In this document: piece after piece, positions 35,024 through 47,221 of the stretch
How positions within the stretch are numbered: the stretch's first letter is position 1
Layout: every line of letters begins with the position of its first letter
NCBI GenBank assembly: GCA_030737835.1
Contig: JAUJYN010000029.1
Span: forward strand, 1,786,871 to 1,850,870
Length of the DNA: 64,000 nt
Direction of reading: 5' to 3'
Source of the DNA: Acorus gramineus
Lineage: Eukaryota > Streptophyta > Magnoliopsida > Acorales > Acoraceae
Made by a program: the position numbers and the translations under genes
Notes under the pieces: model-generated
What the model was told of the DNA's origin: nothing
Databases searched by the model: none
What the model saw: the letters and a program-made list of their open reading frames with translations, nothing else

Positions 35024-35650
35024 AACATGAAGGTGGCCAGTGAGACACGCTGGCGGTCGGTGCAGTGCATGGTCGAGAAGATCTTGTCTATCTCCATCAA
35101 CCAACGCTCGGGGGCAAGGGGGTCCGCCGACAAGCCATAGAACTCGGGAGGGTGAAGCTTCAGAAAGGCGGTGAGGCCGCTCTGATGCACACGTGCCGCA
35201 GCCTCTAGCTCCACCTCCCTCTCTAGGGGATCCTGAATTCCCTCTACTGGAATCTCCACTAGGACAGGGGGTACCTCGGGCACCACAGGTGGATCTGCTA
35301 CCAAGGGGACTTGCGGAGCTCCTGGATCTCTCACGCCTGATCAGCCAACCCCCTAGTCTGGGCCTCCAGTGCCCTGGTCTGAGTCTCCAATAGATCTGCG
35401 ATACGAGCATAAGCACGCTCCCATGTAGGAGGCTCCTGCGCTGGTCCTGGCCCAATAGCCGAGGACCCTCCAGTAGACTCCTCGCCTCTGGAAGGTTCAG
35501 AAACCTCCAAGGCCCGAGGGGGACCACGTCCACGCATCCCTCTGCGAGGAGGCATATCAGCAACCTAAGAAACAGACACTAGGATCAGAATACTCATATA
35601 GAAATCCTAGGACTCATCTCTAAGAAAACAATTGGCTCTGACAGGACCAG

Positions 35651-35662
35651 GCTCTGATACCA
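35651..35662 (-). other. Primer binding site of B
   Basis: GCTCTGATACCA on the plus strand is the reverse of TGGTATCAGAGC. It lies five bases from the B 5' LTR at 35668. Confidence 0.95.
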
Positions 35663-35667
35663 ACTTT

Positions 35668-38307
35668 TGTCACGCCCCAAGGCGGCCGTCCCCGATACGT
35701 GGAATATATATATAATATCAGCAGTCCATACAAAAGATCAATAAAAGACTCTAAACAACCTCGAAGATAATATCACAATTAACAATGTAGCTGACATAAT
35801 ATATATACATATAGCGGAAGCTTAAACGACTGAGTCTGTAATTCAAAGACATATTACAGACCAGAATACATAATCAACTATCCTGTGAGAGCCAATATAA
35901 ATAAAGACATCCATATACAAGTATTGTGCCCAACCACGAATAACAATACATACTAGCAGAAAGAAGGGGATGCTGATGGCCACTCACTCATAGAACCCAA
36001 AACACGAACGCTGCTCCGCTACTGATGTGATGCCTCGGGGAGCTCCTCCTTCAGATCCGACTTAGTAACAACTGGAGGAAAAGATATGAGAGGGGTGAGC
36101 CACACGCTCAGTGAATGGCACAATCTATGCAACACAACTCATATTAACCTTAAAATAATTAAAGTCCCAAAATGGGAGTAACTGCACAAATTGGTGGGTC
36201 GTAGCGTCGCCGACCCACCCCACCCTCACCCTCACCCTTTAGAGGTGACATAGGACTTTTGGGACAGATTAGACTGCTCCACACCCTTGGTCCACCGGTA
36301 GCCCTTTCCCCGGGTAGCCTTTACCTGGTATACTCCCATGGTCAGTACGTTCCCGAATGCATCGGTAGTACCTACCGATGGGAGCCCTCTGTCAGGACAG
36401 CTTTTCCCAACCCGGTTAGTTCCTACTCGGATCCAACGAAGGGGAGAAAACAACCTACTCTCACGGATACGATCCTCTTGGATCCGTCGACAACGATTAC
36501 TAACACTACTAAGGAAATGAATTCTCAAGAATTCCTCCGGGGCACATAATTAAGATGCGGGAAAAAACATATATTATAATAACAAGGTTATAATATTTTC
36601 TAAGGCATGCTTATACTAACATATTCTCATTTTGGTTTAATTAAATTAAACTAGATGGGAACATGCATAGATCAAGGCTTTTCAAGCATGGGACATGGTG
36701 TCTAGGCATGTATGGGCCTCTATACATGATACATGGATGTATATCCCTAGCATACAATGTCTAACATGGTATGGTTACATCATAGCAAAACATGCATTAA
36801 CATAAGTTTTCATTCACACAAGTTAATATGTAGTTATGGTGCCCCAGGGGAGGGCAATGCACGCTTACGTGTATCGAACGCCTCCCTACTGGATTGGATT
36901 AACCCACTCACCGCAACCCGGGTCGTTGCGGAACCGTTCGCCAAGATCTGCAAGACAAGGGGGCATTCAATATGGTGAGTAAACTACACAAATATACATG
37001 AAATTTACTAGAAATGCCAAAAAAGTCGGACAAGCATGCATACGGGCTCGCACGCATGCGAGTACGCACGTACGCACGCAAGTCCGAGTGCCCTGACACC
37101 TACCCGAACCCTCGGGCAGCCACACGCATGGCCCCCCGCACGGGTACGCACGCGCCCCTGCACCCCCTGGCGCACTGCCGCGCGCCTGCCTGCTTGCCCA
37201 GATGTGCTGCCGCGCGATCGGGCATGCTCGCGCGCACTGCACATCCTGCCTGCGAGCACTCACGCGCACTGCGCCCCCGCCTAGCACCCCGCGCGCACGC
37301 TCGTGCGCCTGCGCGTACACGCGTGTGCCCGCCAGCACGCCCGACTGTGCGCTCCAGCGTTGCGTGCGCAGACGCGCGCGCGCGCCCAAACCTCCCCCAC
37401 CCCCTCCTCAGCCCACACACCCACCCTAAACCCTATGCATGGCATACATGAACACCCTAAGAGCCTTTATCAAACATTTAAACAAGGATAAGGAAGGAGG
37501 AGAGCTTACCCAAGGTGGGGAAAGAAAGGGGAGGAAATCGGGTGCCCTTGGCGCACCAAACCACCTCAACCGCCACCACCAACACCACCACCTTCTCAGC
37601 CACTCCTCAAGCCCTTAATGGCTGAAATCAGGGGTTGGGGGGGGGGGGGGGAGGCATGAGAGGGAGTTAGAGAGGAGAGAACCAAAGCATAACAACAACA
37701 ACCAAAGCTTACACACACATACCTTTCCCTTTTTCCTTTTAATGTTTCTTCTTCTCCCTCTTGTTCTTCTTTTATTTAACACAAAAAAAAACAAAGAAAA
37801 CCAGGGAGTGAAGGAGAGAGTGAGAGGGAGAGGAGGAGAAGGGGACGCCCACCACTAGTGCACACACACACTCACACACACTCACACACACACTTACATT
37901 AAATGTGAAAAAAGGGGTGGTTGGGGGATTGACTTTGAGTCAACCCAACCAAACTACCAAACAAAAACCCTTGACTAGTCAAAGGTCATCTTTGACTAGT
38001 CAAGGTCTTCGTTGACTCGGTCAAAGTCACCCTTTGACAATCCAAAATCGGTCAAAACCCGGATACGATTCGGAACTGCAAAATTTTCTGAAACGTATCC
38101 AGAACTCGATGAAATTTCTGAGGCCAATACCAACTGGTACCAGGACCCATAACATGCAGCTAGATTTCCAATCGGAGTACTCGAACTCACACAGATAGCT
38201 AAAAGTCCAAAATTTTAGCGGCTCCGATCGAAAAAGAAAAAAATTGGAAAATTGCCAGAATTGACCCAAAGGTGACCAATAGGCTAAAAAGTGACACATA
38301 TATTACA
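35668..38307 (-). repeat. B 5' LTR
   Basis: This 2640-bp LTR is the reverse of TGTAATATATG...GGCGTGACA. It has one copy of the 71-bp unit that is doubled in the 3' LTR, a CpG-dense block at about 37025-37400, a poly-G run near 37637-37651 and a (CA)n-rich stretch near 37861-37892. Confidence 0.93.
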
Positions 38308-39328
38308 ACTGACGTGGAGCATAAATACCTGGGACATTTCCCTGGAAAAAGGCCCACTAAACACTTAGTGGCAAGGCGGTTACAAGGGTAATTGAAGGAA
38401 CTACGTTTGACTTGATCCCCAAGACATAGGCAGCCTATAAAGAGGTCGCGCGCTCAACACTCTAAGGGCACAGTCAAGCAAGGTAAAAAAAGTTATCCAT
38501 TGAGTCAAGCACAATCATTGTGCGTCATTTGTGTTATTTCCTACACAGTCATTGAGAGAATTGAAGTATAGCTACAAGAATTCATACTGCTTGAGTTCTT
38601 TTTTTTTCTAATAAATTTACAAATTTAACTGAAGGGGGAAAATATCCACCTCAACATGTATTTTGAATTCTTTAAAAATAATAAATCAGATGGAATGAGG
38701 TATATACTTTTATAAAAATTGAAGCATATGCTTCAATGAATTGCATGGATACATTTATAGAAAATGTTAAAAATTTATATCGATGTATATATCTCATTTA
38801 TGTGAGTATATGTTTCAGTGATTTCCTATCCATCCCGACCCAATCCTATGGACCCGTGGACCCACCCTTATATAACAAAAAAAAAAATTTGAAGCATGTT
38901 TGTCTATCAGTTTTAAAGGAATATTTAAACAGGATTGTGGGCGTCAAAATTTCAGAGCCTACCAATGTGGGCCGGGTCCAGAAGACCCACGATGTAACGG
39001 GCCGGAACCGATCAAGCTAGGCCCGTTAGCCCACCTAAATCCGACGACCACCTTCTAAGTTAGTACATATCCAATTATGTTTTTCCTTGATCCCCTTGGA
39101 TATATTTTATTGATTGGTAATTATCAACATTCAATGAAAATATATCATAGGATCAAGTCATCATTGACTAAATCCAGGAAATCTCAACTAAATATGGATA
39201 TACATGTCAACTTATAATTGACTAAATCCAATGAGTATATCTATTGTCCCCCCACTAATGACTGATGAATTCTCGTCCGTCCGATGGAAAAGGGTCGATC
39301 AGAAACCCTAATACCATCCGAAATCCTC

Positions 39329-39336
39329 TATAAATA
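39329..39336 (+). promoter_or_regulatory. TATA box in the Tat LTR
   Basis: CTCTATAAATAGGGGG is a strong plant TATA context about 200 bases before the LTR end, the expected place for the U3/R boundary. A weaker CCTATAAAGAGG at about 38434 is an alternative. Confidence 0.6.
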
Positions 39337-39542
39337 GGGGGTAACTTCTCACAGAAAAGGTATGCACAGTTCTTTTTGAAAAGGTATGCATCGAAGGGTC
39401 TTTCACAGGTCCCCACCTCCCTGTGTCCATGACGTTCAAGGAGTGCTCCCCGGTGGAAGATGACCGAATCAGGCTGAGGAGAACAGGAGTGGCCGGATCA
39501 GCTCACCCGAATCCGATAAGCTGAATTTCTGCCCCTCCAGTT

Positions 39543-39560
39543 TGGCGCCATCTGTGGGAA
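39543..39560 (+). other. Primer binding site of the Tat element
   Basis: TGGCGCCATCTGTGGGAA begins within a few bases of the LTR end. This form of site is characteristic of Tat-lineage elements. I do not assign the tRNA. Confidence 0.75.
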
Positions 39561-41711
39561 TTGTGAATGCAAAGCCTAGCTCGTTGTTATGCTGTTATGC
39601 TTGTGTCATTTGGAGCCTTTTTTTTATTTATCGAAGTCGCTAAAATTTTGGCTTTTAGTCACCTACGGGAGTTGGAGTACTCTGATTGAAAATCTAACTA
39701 CATATTATGGGTCCTGGTACCGTTTTGTACTACCCATAAAAATTTCATCGAATTTCGTTAACGTTTTGAAAAATATGCAGTTCTGAACGGTATCCGGGTT
39801 TTGAGAGTTCCTAGTTTGGTTGGTTGAATAGTGTTAGATATTTTGGTGAATATGGTCACCTTGGGTAACCTTACCCCCCTTTGCTTAATGGTGAAGCAAT
39901 CTCTTGGTGTTTTAGGGTGTTAGTGGGTGACCCTAACCCTAAACTCACCCCCCTCTCCCAATCTTGTTCTCACCCCCCTCCCCCCCCCCCCCCATTTGAG
40001 AAAAATTCTCTCTCTCCCTCTCCCTCTCCCACTCCCACTCCCTACGTCTCCCTCTCTTTTGGCTCTCTTTCTCTCTTTCACACATCCCCCATGTGTTTGA
40101 CAAAATGCCAAGGAGAAGAAGATGGAGCAAGAAGAGGAGGTGCAAGTGCAAGACTAGGTGAGTGTGTGCTCATGTGTTGTTGTTGGTGTTTCTCCTCCCT
40201 CTCCTCCTCCCCTAGCCCCTCTAATGGGTTCCCCCTGGTCAGCAAGAAGAAGAGAAGCAAAGATGGAGGTGGTGGTAGTGGTGGTGGTGGTCGAGGTGGT
40301 CAAGGCGCTTGCGAGCCCCTACATCTCCCCCTTCCCTTCCCCCTCTCTTTGATGAGTTTTCCCTCTTCTTTATTTGGGTTTTTATGCATGTTTGGGTGTG
40401 TTGGGAGGTCATGCATGCTAGGTAGTTGGGTTAGGGTGTGTTAGGGCGGTAGGGAAGAGGTTAGAGTTGGCTAGAGGCCCGCAAGGGTTTGTCCGCGCAC
40501 GTGCGCGCGCGGGCGCTCCCGCAGAGGGGCGCAAGCGGGCTCGTGCGCTTGCGCGCGGGCACGCAGTTGCATGCGGAGCGAGCGTACAGGTTCGCGCGGG
40601 CACTGGCAGCGCGCGCGGTGCGCTCGAGAGTGCGCGCGCGTAGGGCAGCGAGTCTGGGCACGCTTGGGCATGCGGCAAGGCACCAGTGTGCGCGTGGGCT
40701 GCTGAGTGGCTCAGGTAGGTGCTGGGGCACTCGAGCATGCGTGCGTACATGCGTGCTCGCATGTGTGTGAGCTCATATGCGAGCATGTCTAAGTCTTTGG
40801 AATTTCTAGTTAAATTCTAAGTGTTTTAATGTGGTTATACTCACCATTTTGATGTCCTTACCTTGTAGATCTCATCGGATGGGATGCGCGAGGTCCCAGG
40901 TTGCGGTGAGTGGTTTGATCCAACCCTTTGGGATGTGCTCGATGCATGTAGTCGTGCATCGCGCATCCATGAGGCTTCTTTGCACCCTAAATATGCTAGA
41001 TATTTGCATGCTAGGCTTGTATAGTTCGTATATTGCGTAGAACCCCTTTTCTACCATATACTTGTCTATGTATCATATTCATGTGTGAATTATTATGTAT
41101 GCATGCACCCTTCATGTATGGGCATGTGTGATGTGTGTTTTCATGAATGTATGGAATAAGCATGCCTTAGGTAGTCTCTATGAGTAATACTACCATATTA
41201 ATTGGAATATCCAACATGATTAGGTCTGGGTTAATAACTAGCACATGCCTAATATTCCCTTGTGATAAGACTCGAGGGCGTTGTGTAGTTGTTGCGCCCA
41301 TGCTAATGGGGCAAAGCTATGATCAACTTCAAGATATGATGAGCTCTCTCTCGTCCTCTCCCTTTGTACGAACTGAGTAAGTAGATGCGATTTCCTACTT
41401 GACTCAGGTTCGTTTGGAATATTAGCATGCACCAGTTAGTGTGCGAGATCGCGCTTAACCCTTCCCTTTTAAGTTGGTGATATCCAACGCATTTTAGGGT
41501 ATACCTTGTATGCTTATGTGCTTGTATGAGGTAGGCTTGTATGCTAGCACGCTTGTATGCATATTATTTAGCCATGCATGATATGTATGTTGTATATGTA
41601 TATTGTTAATGCTTTCTATCCATGTTAGGGAGTATCCCTATAATTAATTAATATGTTATCGTGCATGTAATTCATGTACATAACTAAGATATAATTCTCC
41701 TATAATATATA

Positions 41712-42698
41712 CTGTGCTTCACATGCCGCCAGAGATAGGTCGCTCAACTATAACCATTGGAACTCCAGCATCCTGCACTCCATGGGCAGATTCATCACGG
41801 GGAGTCCATGCTCTCAACATCATTTAGCAGCACTCTCCCAGTGTGGCCTCTACCTGGTAGCCTCCCAAGCCCGCTATCTCTGCCATATGGGCGCACCAAC
41901 AAGCATAGTATCTGGGAGCACCTCACAGGACTCTGGCCTCAACCGGGCAGCTACAACGCTCAATGATATATCGAAGCGACTCCAGATGCCACTGTGGAAC
42001 CCAGTCCACAAGCAATCGCCCACCAAGCTGCAATAGGATGCACCCAATCCCGATCGTACGCATCACCACTCGCTACAGCACCTTCCAAGTGAGAGGAAAA
42101 ATCCATCATCAATTTGATGCTTCTAAGGTATTCCTTGACTGGGAAAAGAACCTTGGCAGGGCACCATGAGGTCCCGATATAGGATATCCCGACAACCAAA
42201 CAAGGAACACGGAGTACCCTAGCCCGGGTCTCAACGCTGACCCTGCAAGGCCCTTTAATCCTGAGTAGGAAGACTAGAAGAAGACATCACCCCTTAATGA
42301 GCAATATACCACATCCTCAACACTTGAAACTGGCACCGCACGCGAACTCCATGGTTACTAGCGATACCGATGCACGGGGAAGAAGCTCCATTATCGAGAC
42401 GCAATCCATACCTTAGAAATTGTGACCAATTCATCACTATCACACTACTAGGCTAGAATCTCCTACCCAAGCCTTAATCCCGCAACAAGGGATCCAACAA
42501 CTGACCCTAACCAGTCGACCCAGTCGACAACTTAAGGGTGGGTCCAGGGGGTCACGTCCACGTCAACGGATGCGAGGAGGCATGTCAGCAACCTAAGATA
42601 ACTTCTAAAACAAGAGTACTCGGATGACAATCCTACGACTCATCATCTATACGACTAGACTTAGGCTCTGACAGGACCAGGCTCTGATACCAACTTTT
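41712..42698 (-). pseudogene. Element G interior, mostly noncoding
   Basis: On the minus strand, from the primer site leftward, there is a leader, a gag start (ATGCCTCCTCGC near 42570-42581) and then the same noncoding block as in C (about 5460-6260), ending abruptly against the plus-strand LTR of F at about 41712. No protease or RT is recognisable. G belongs to the same non-autonomous form as C. It is a fossil; most of its interior and its 3' LTR are missing. Confidence 0.75.
42681..42692 (-). other. Primer binding site of G
   Basis: The reverse of TGGTATCAGAGC lies next to the G LTR edge at 42699. Confidence 0.9.
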
Positions 42699-45166
42699 TG
42701 TCACGCCCCAGGCGTCCCTGAGACGTGGCAAAATTAATAAATATCAGCTATCAATACCTGAGGTCAATAAAGACACCAACAACAATACACAAGGCGGCAA
42801 AGCAAGATAATGATAACTGACTGAAAAGCGGAAGCATAATATATAAACAATGTCTATAAATCAAAAATTTTAAAGACTCGAATACACAATCACTGTCCTG
42901 TGAGAGCCAAGTCTAGACCAAAGAAAATACAACCTATGCCACATGCACGATTTACAAAGCATAAAATGACTAGGAATGCTGACAGCCTCGCACTCGCCAC
43001 CCGCTGAAAGAACGCTCCACGCCCATAAGACCACGCCACAGGAAAGCTCCAGCTCCACGCCCAACACTGCCCCTGAAAAGAAACAGTATGCGAGGGGTGA
43101 GCTACAAGCTCAGTGAGTGGCTGGAAACCAATCACCATACTACAGTTCAATACATAATCAATTTCCTTTCAAGGAAAACATGGGTGGAAACCCATGGATA
43201 ACTGGGTCACGCGGCGGCGCGACCAACCTCACCCCCACCCTCACTCCCGGAGGGAGTCTTTTGGGACTTTTGGGGAGAGACCATACCGTCGGTCGAAGAG
43301 ACCCGATTTACTGCTTTGGAGAGAGACCATACCGTCGGTCGAAGAGACCCAGATTTACTGGTCTGGGGAGAGACCATACCGTCGGTCGAAGAGACCCGGA
43401 TTTACTGGTCTACTCAACACTACTGGATCATCTACATCTAGATAATTGCTCAAACGATGCCTTTAAACATCGATTTAAGACCCGACCCAACAACTATGGG
43501 AAGGGTCGAACAACGAATGGGTCACGCTGTGATATTCTTCACCTCATCCTTACCCTCACTCCTGGAGGGAGACTTTTGGGACTTTTGGAAGAGATTTAGA
43601 CTGCTCTACACCCTTGGTCCACCCAGTAGCCTCTCCCACACTCTGTAGCCTCTACCTGGTATACTCACACGATCAGCATTGTCCGACGCATCGGAGGTAC
43701 CTACAGATGGGAGCCCTCTGTCAGGACAGCTTTCCAACGCCGGGGAGTCCCTACTCGGATCCAACCAAAAGGGAGAACGATTCCCACTCCCGCAACATCA
43801 TTCGTTAACCCTCTCCCGGGTAGTATCTACGACCCGATCTCCTCAACTCACCGCTCTACACCCTTGGTCCGCCGGTAGCCCTTTCCTCGGGTAGCCTCTA
43901 CCTAGTATACTCCCACGATCAGTACTCTTCCGAATGCATCGGTGGTACCTACGGATGGGAGCCCTCTGTCAGGACAACTAAACCCGAGAAGTTCCTACAT
44001 CGGATCCAACGAAGGGGAGAACGATCCCATGTTCGCAAAGCGAACCCAACGAAAAACAACTACTCTGGAAACTCACTTATCGAGATATCAAAACATAGGC
44101 ATAACAACAATCAACACACTCATATTAACCTTAAAGTACTCATAATCCCTATACGAGAGTAACTACACAAGTTAGATGGTCGTAACATCGCCGACCCTCC
44201 CCACCCTCACCCTTTAGGGGTGACATGGCCCTTTTTAGACTAGACCGCTCTCCACCCTTGGTCCACCCGGTAGCCTCTCCCACACTCCGTAGCCTCTACC
44301 TGGTATACTCCCATGATCAGCACTGTCCGACGCATCGGAGGTACCTACAGATGGGAGCCCTCTGTCAGGTCAGCTTTCCAACGCCGGGGAGTCCCTACAT
44401 CGGATCCAACCAAAAGGAGAAGACAACCTACTCACGCGGATACGATCCTCTTGGATCCGTCGACAATGATTTGTAACACTACTAATGTCATGAATTCTCA
44501 AGAATTCCTCCAGGGCGCATAACTAAGATGCGGGGAAACATATATTATAACAACAAGGTTATAATATTCTCTAAGGCATGCTTATAACAATATATTCACA
44601 TTTGATTTAAATAAATTAAACTAAATGGGAAACATGCATAGATAGGGGCTTTCCAATCAAGGGACATGGTGTCTAGGCATGTATGGGCCTCTATACATGG
44701 TATATGGATGTATATCCCTAGCATACAAGGTCTAATGTGGCATGGTTACATCATATTAATCATGCATTGCATAGTTTTTCATACTATAGCTAGGGGGGCC
44801 CCATCGATGCGCGACGCGCGTCTATGCGGGTCGAGCGCATCCCTAGAGAGGGGGGGGGGATTGGAATCAAACCACTGACCATTACCCGGGACCTCACGCA
44901 TCCCATCCGACGTGATCTGCAGGGTAAGGGCATTCAATATGGTGAGTAAACTACACAAATATACATGAAATTTACTAGAAATACCCAATACTCGGACAAG
45001 CATGCATACGGACTCGCATGCATGCGAGCACGCATGTACGCACGCGAGTCCGAGTGCCCCGACACCTACCCGAACCCTCGGGCAGCCACACGCATGGCCC
45101 CCCACACGCGCACGCACGCATACGCACGCACGCACGCGCCCCAGCACCCTCGGCGCACTGCTGCGC
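42699..45166 (-). repeat. G 5' LTR, front part
   Basis: The minus-strand family 2 LTR runs from TGTCACGCCCC at 42699 to the CpG-dense block, where H begins at about 45167. It has three copies of the 100-bp module (near 43610, 43860 and 44270) and short tandem copies of a GAGAGACCATACCGTCGG stretch (about 43275-43410). Its final 930 bases (about 44237-45166) have a close second copy at 53028-53960. Confidence 0.85.
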
Positions 45167-45590
45167 TCTTATATATGTCACTTTTAACCTTCTGGTAACC
45201 ATTGGACCATTCTGGCAGTTTTTCGGTTTTTTTCGTTTTTCGATCGGAACCGCTAAAATTTCGGGCTTTTAGCTATCACCCTGAGATTGAGGGCTCCGAT
45301 TGAAAATCTAACTGCATATTATGTGTCCTGGTGCCATTCCAAGCCGCTCACGAAAATTTCGTCGAATTCCGGTAACGTTTCAGAATTTCACAGTTCTGGG
45401 GCGTATCCGGGTTTTGACCGAGCGAGAAGTCATTGGGAAAGTTGACTTGGTCAAAGTGGGCCCATAGACTTGGTCAACCCCTTTTGTTTTTATTTGTGGT
45501 TGAGTTGACCCAAGTCAAAACTCACTTAATCCTCTCTAATCCTCTCTTAAGCCCTAATTAAACCTAGTTAGGCTAATCTAAGTGAGAGGA

Positions 45591-45603
45591 TTATATATAT
45601 AAG
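45591..45603 (+). promoter_or_regulatory. TATA-like core promoter in the H 5' LTR
   Basis: TTATATATATAAG lies about 425 bases into the LTR, upstream of the first donor-like signal. The matching place in the 3' LTR (about 51541) reads TTATATTTAAG. Confidence 0.5.
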
Positions 45604-47102
45604 TGAGCTAAAATTAGCCCCCCACTATTCATCTTCTTCTCCAATGGATTTCTCTCTCCCCCTCTCTCTTTTTCTTGGTTTTGACCTAGCTAGAGGGGTT
45701 AAAATCAAAAGCACAAAGAAGAGAAAGGTTAGATCTCATCCCGATCTATCCACCGGTGGTCTCGGATTCGAGTTCCCGCGAGTTTGACCCCCTCTAACAC
45801 CCTCTTTTCTCCTCTGATTTCAGCCCCTTTGAAGGTTGAAAGAGTTCTTGGTGGTGGAGGGCTTTGGGGAGGTGTTTCGGTGCACGAAGAGCTCCCGGTC
45901 TTCCCTTCCTTCCTTTCCTTCCTAGGGTAAGCTTTCTTTTCCTCCTTTTCTTGCTTAGATGCTTGTTTAGGAGGTGTTTGGGGTGCTGGTGGTTGTGGGT
46001 GGTTGCTGGTGGCTGTTGGAGGCCATTGGTGGCCGGTGAGGGGTGGTAGAGTGGCTCGGGCAGGCAGGCAGGGTAGGCGGGCTGTCCCAGGTAGGCTGGC
46101 AGGCAGGCAGGGCAGCGCAGGCGACACAGGCTGGGCGTTGTGGGGAGTGCACGCGCGTGTGCGCGCGGGCGTGCGCTCGGGTGGAGTAGGAGGGTGTGCT
46201 GGGCGCTGGGCGCGGGTGCTGGGCGAAAGTCGCGGATGCTGGGCGTTGGGGTGCTGCGCGCTGGGCGCCGTGCGGGGGCGTGCGCGCGGGGCGCTGCGCG
46301 AGGCGCAGTGCGTGCCGTGTGGGTGCGCGTGCGGGGCGCTGCGCTGGGACGCAGTGCGCGCGGGTGCACCCGGGGCTGGATGAGCGGGTGGTGCGAGCGG
46401 GTGATCCGAGCGGGGGGTGCGCGCGGGGCGAGGCGATGGGGTGCGGGTGTGCGCGCGGGTTGCTGCGCTGGGGTGCAGTGAGCGCGCGGTGCACCCGGGA
46501 GGTCTCGGCAGGGTGTCCGGGCGTGCGGGCTGAGCTCGGCAGGGCGTCTGGGGGCGCGGGCAGGGGCTCGGCTGCGCGCCCGGGGCGGGTGGCTGTGCGT
46601 GCGGCTGCCCGGGGGTTCGGGAATGGGTTGGGGTGCTCGAGCTCGCGTGCGTACAGGCCGTATGTACGCTTGTCCGAGTGTTGTGTATTTTTAGGTATTT
46701 TTGGATTTATTTGTGTATTTTACTCACCGATCTGATTATCCTATCTTGCAGATCTGGACGGACGGTCGTGCGACGACCCGGCTACCGGTGAGTGGGACAA
46801 TCCAACCCAGTAGGGAGGCGTTACATGCACTTGGGCGTATACCGCCCTCCCCTGGGGCACCATGGATTTATATAAACTGTTATAATGTGTAATCCATGCA
46901 AGCATGATAAAAATGTAGTATGCATGCTACCCTAGACTCTGTATGTTAGGGACTTGCACCCTTAGGATATGTGTAAGAGCCATGCATCCTGTCACCCTGT
47001 TCTCATGCTAGGAAGCCTCGGCCTATGCATGCGTCCTACTAGTTTATTTTATTAAATTAAATGCAAGCTTAAGTTTAATTGCATGCCTTAGATAATATTA
47101 TA

Positions 47103-47221
47103 GGGAGGGGCCTTGCGAGGTCAACATTGAGACCCGGGTTAGGGTACTCCGTGTTCCTTGTTTGGTTGTCGGGATGTCCTATATCGGGACCTCACGCTGC
47201 CCTCCCAAGGTTTCTTTCCCA
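47103..47221 (+). repeat. 119-bp module inserted in the H LTR between 11-bp direct repeats
   Basis: ATAATATTATA stands at 47092-47102 and again at 47222-47232, with GGGAGGGGCC...TTTCTTTCCCA between. The insert matches interior sequence of C (about 5747-5855) and of H itself (about 50320-50440), and the reverse of G near 42150-42260. Other LTR copies lack it here and have an unbroken hairpin. Confidence 0.85.

Larger units (their letters stand above)
20719..35555 (-). pseudogene. B gag-pol, split by element A
   Basis: Coding sequence lies at 35024-35555 (gag N-terminus, MPPRRGMRGRGPPRALEVSE) and 20719-24919 (rest of gag to chromodomain). Parts in reading order are the gag core, the CCHC knuckle ([14 protein letters not shown], near 24320-24365), a Gln-rich linker, the protease (DSGATHSF, near 24030), RT with [11 protein letters not shown] (near 23020-23060), RNase H with YSDASRLG (near 22600), integrase with HHCC and DD35E parts (about 21300-22000), and a chromodomain close to 20719. 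The order and near identity to A mark it as Tekay. It is a fossil with a handful of breaks besides the insertion of A. Confidence 0.9.
17966..38307 (-). mobile_element. Element B: Tekay chromovirus carrying A in its gag
   Basis: B is minus strand: 5' LTR 35668-38307, primer site 35651-35662, gag-pol from 35555 down to 20719, polypurine tract 20670-20682, 3' LTR 17966-20669. The target duplication actga is perfect (17961-17965 and 38308-38312), inside the Tat LTR. Element A is inserted in gag at 24919/35024. Apart from that insertion the coding part has a handful of breaks. The LTRs differ by a few percent by eye, and B must be older than A. Confidence 0.95.
17162..39538 (+). repeat. Tat LTR, split by element B
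   Basis: The LTR pieces are 17162-17965 and 38308-39538 (about 2.0 kb together), separated by B and its target duplication actga. The first piece follows a polypurine tract and carries eight 60-bp tandem units. The second has a TATAAATA at 39329 and ends CCCCTCCA just before a TTTGGCGCC primer site. The same LTR therefore ends one Tat interior and begins another. An AT-rich island with an 18-bp palindrome (38719-38736) lies at about 38600-38930. I see no gene in it. Confidence 0.7.

Noticed and set aside
45729-46735. Open frames rich in Ala/Pro/Leu and Gly/Ala/Arg as possible host gene exons
   Set aside because: They lie wholly within the H 5' LTR, and the first part is repeated in the H 3' LTR. 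They come from compositionally biased DNA on both strands.
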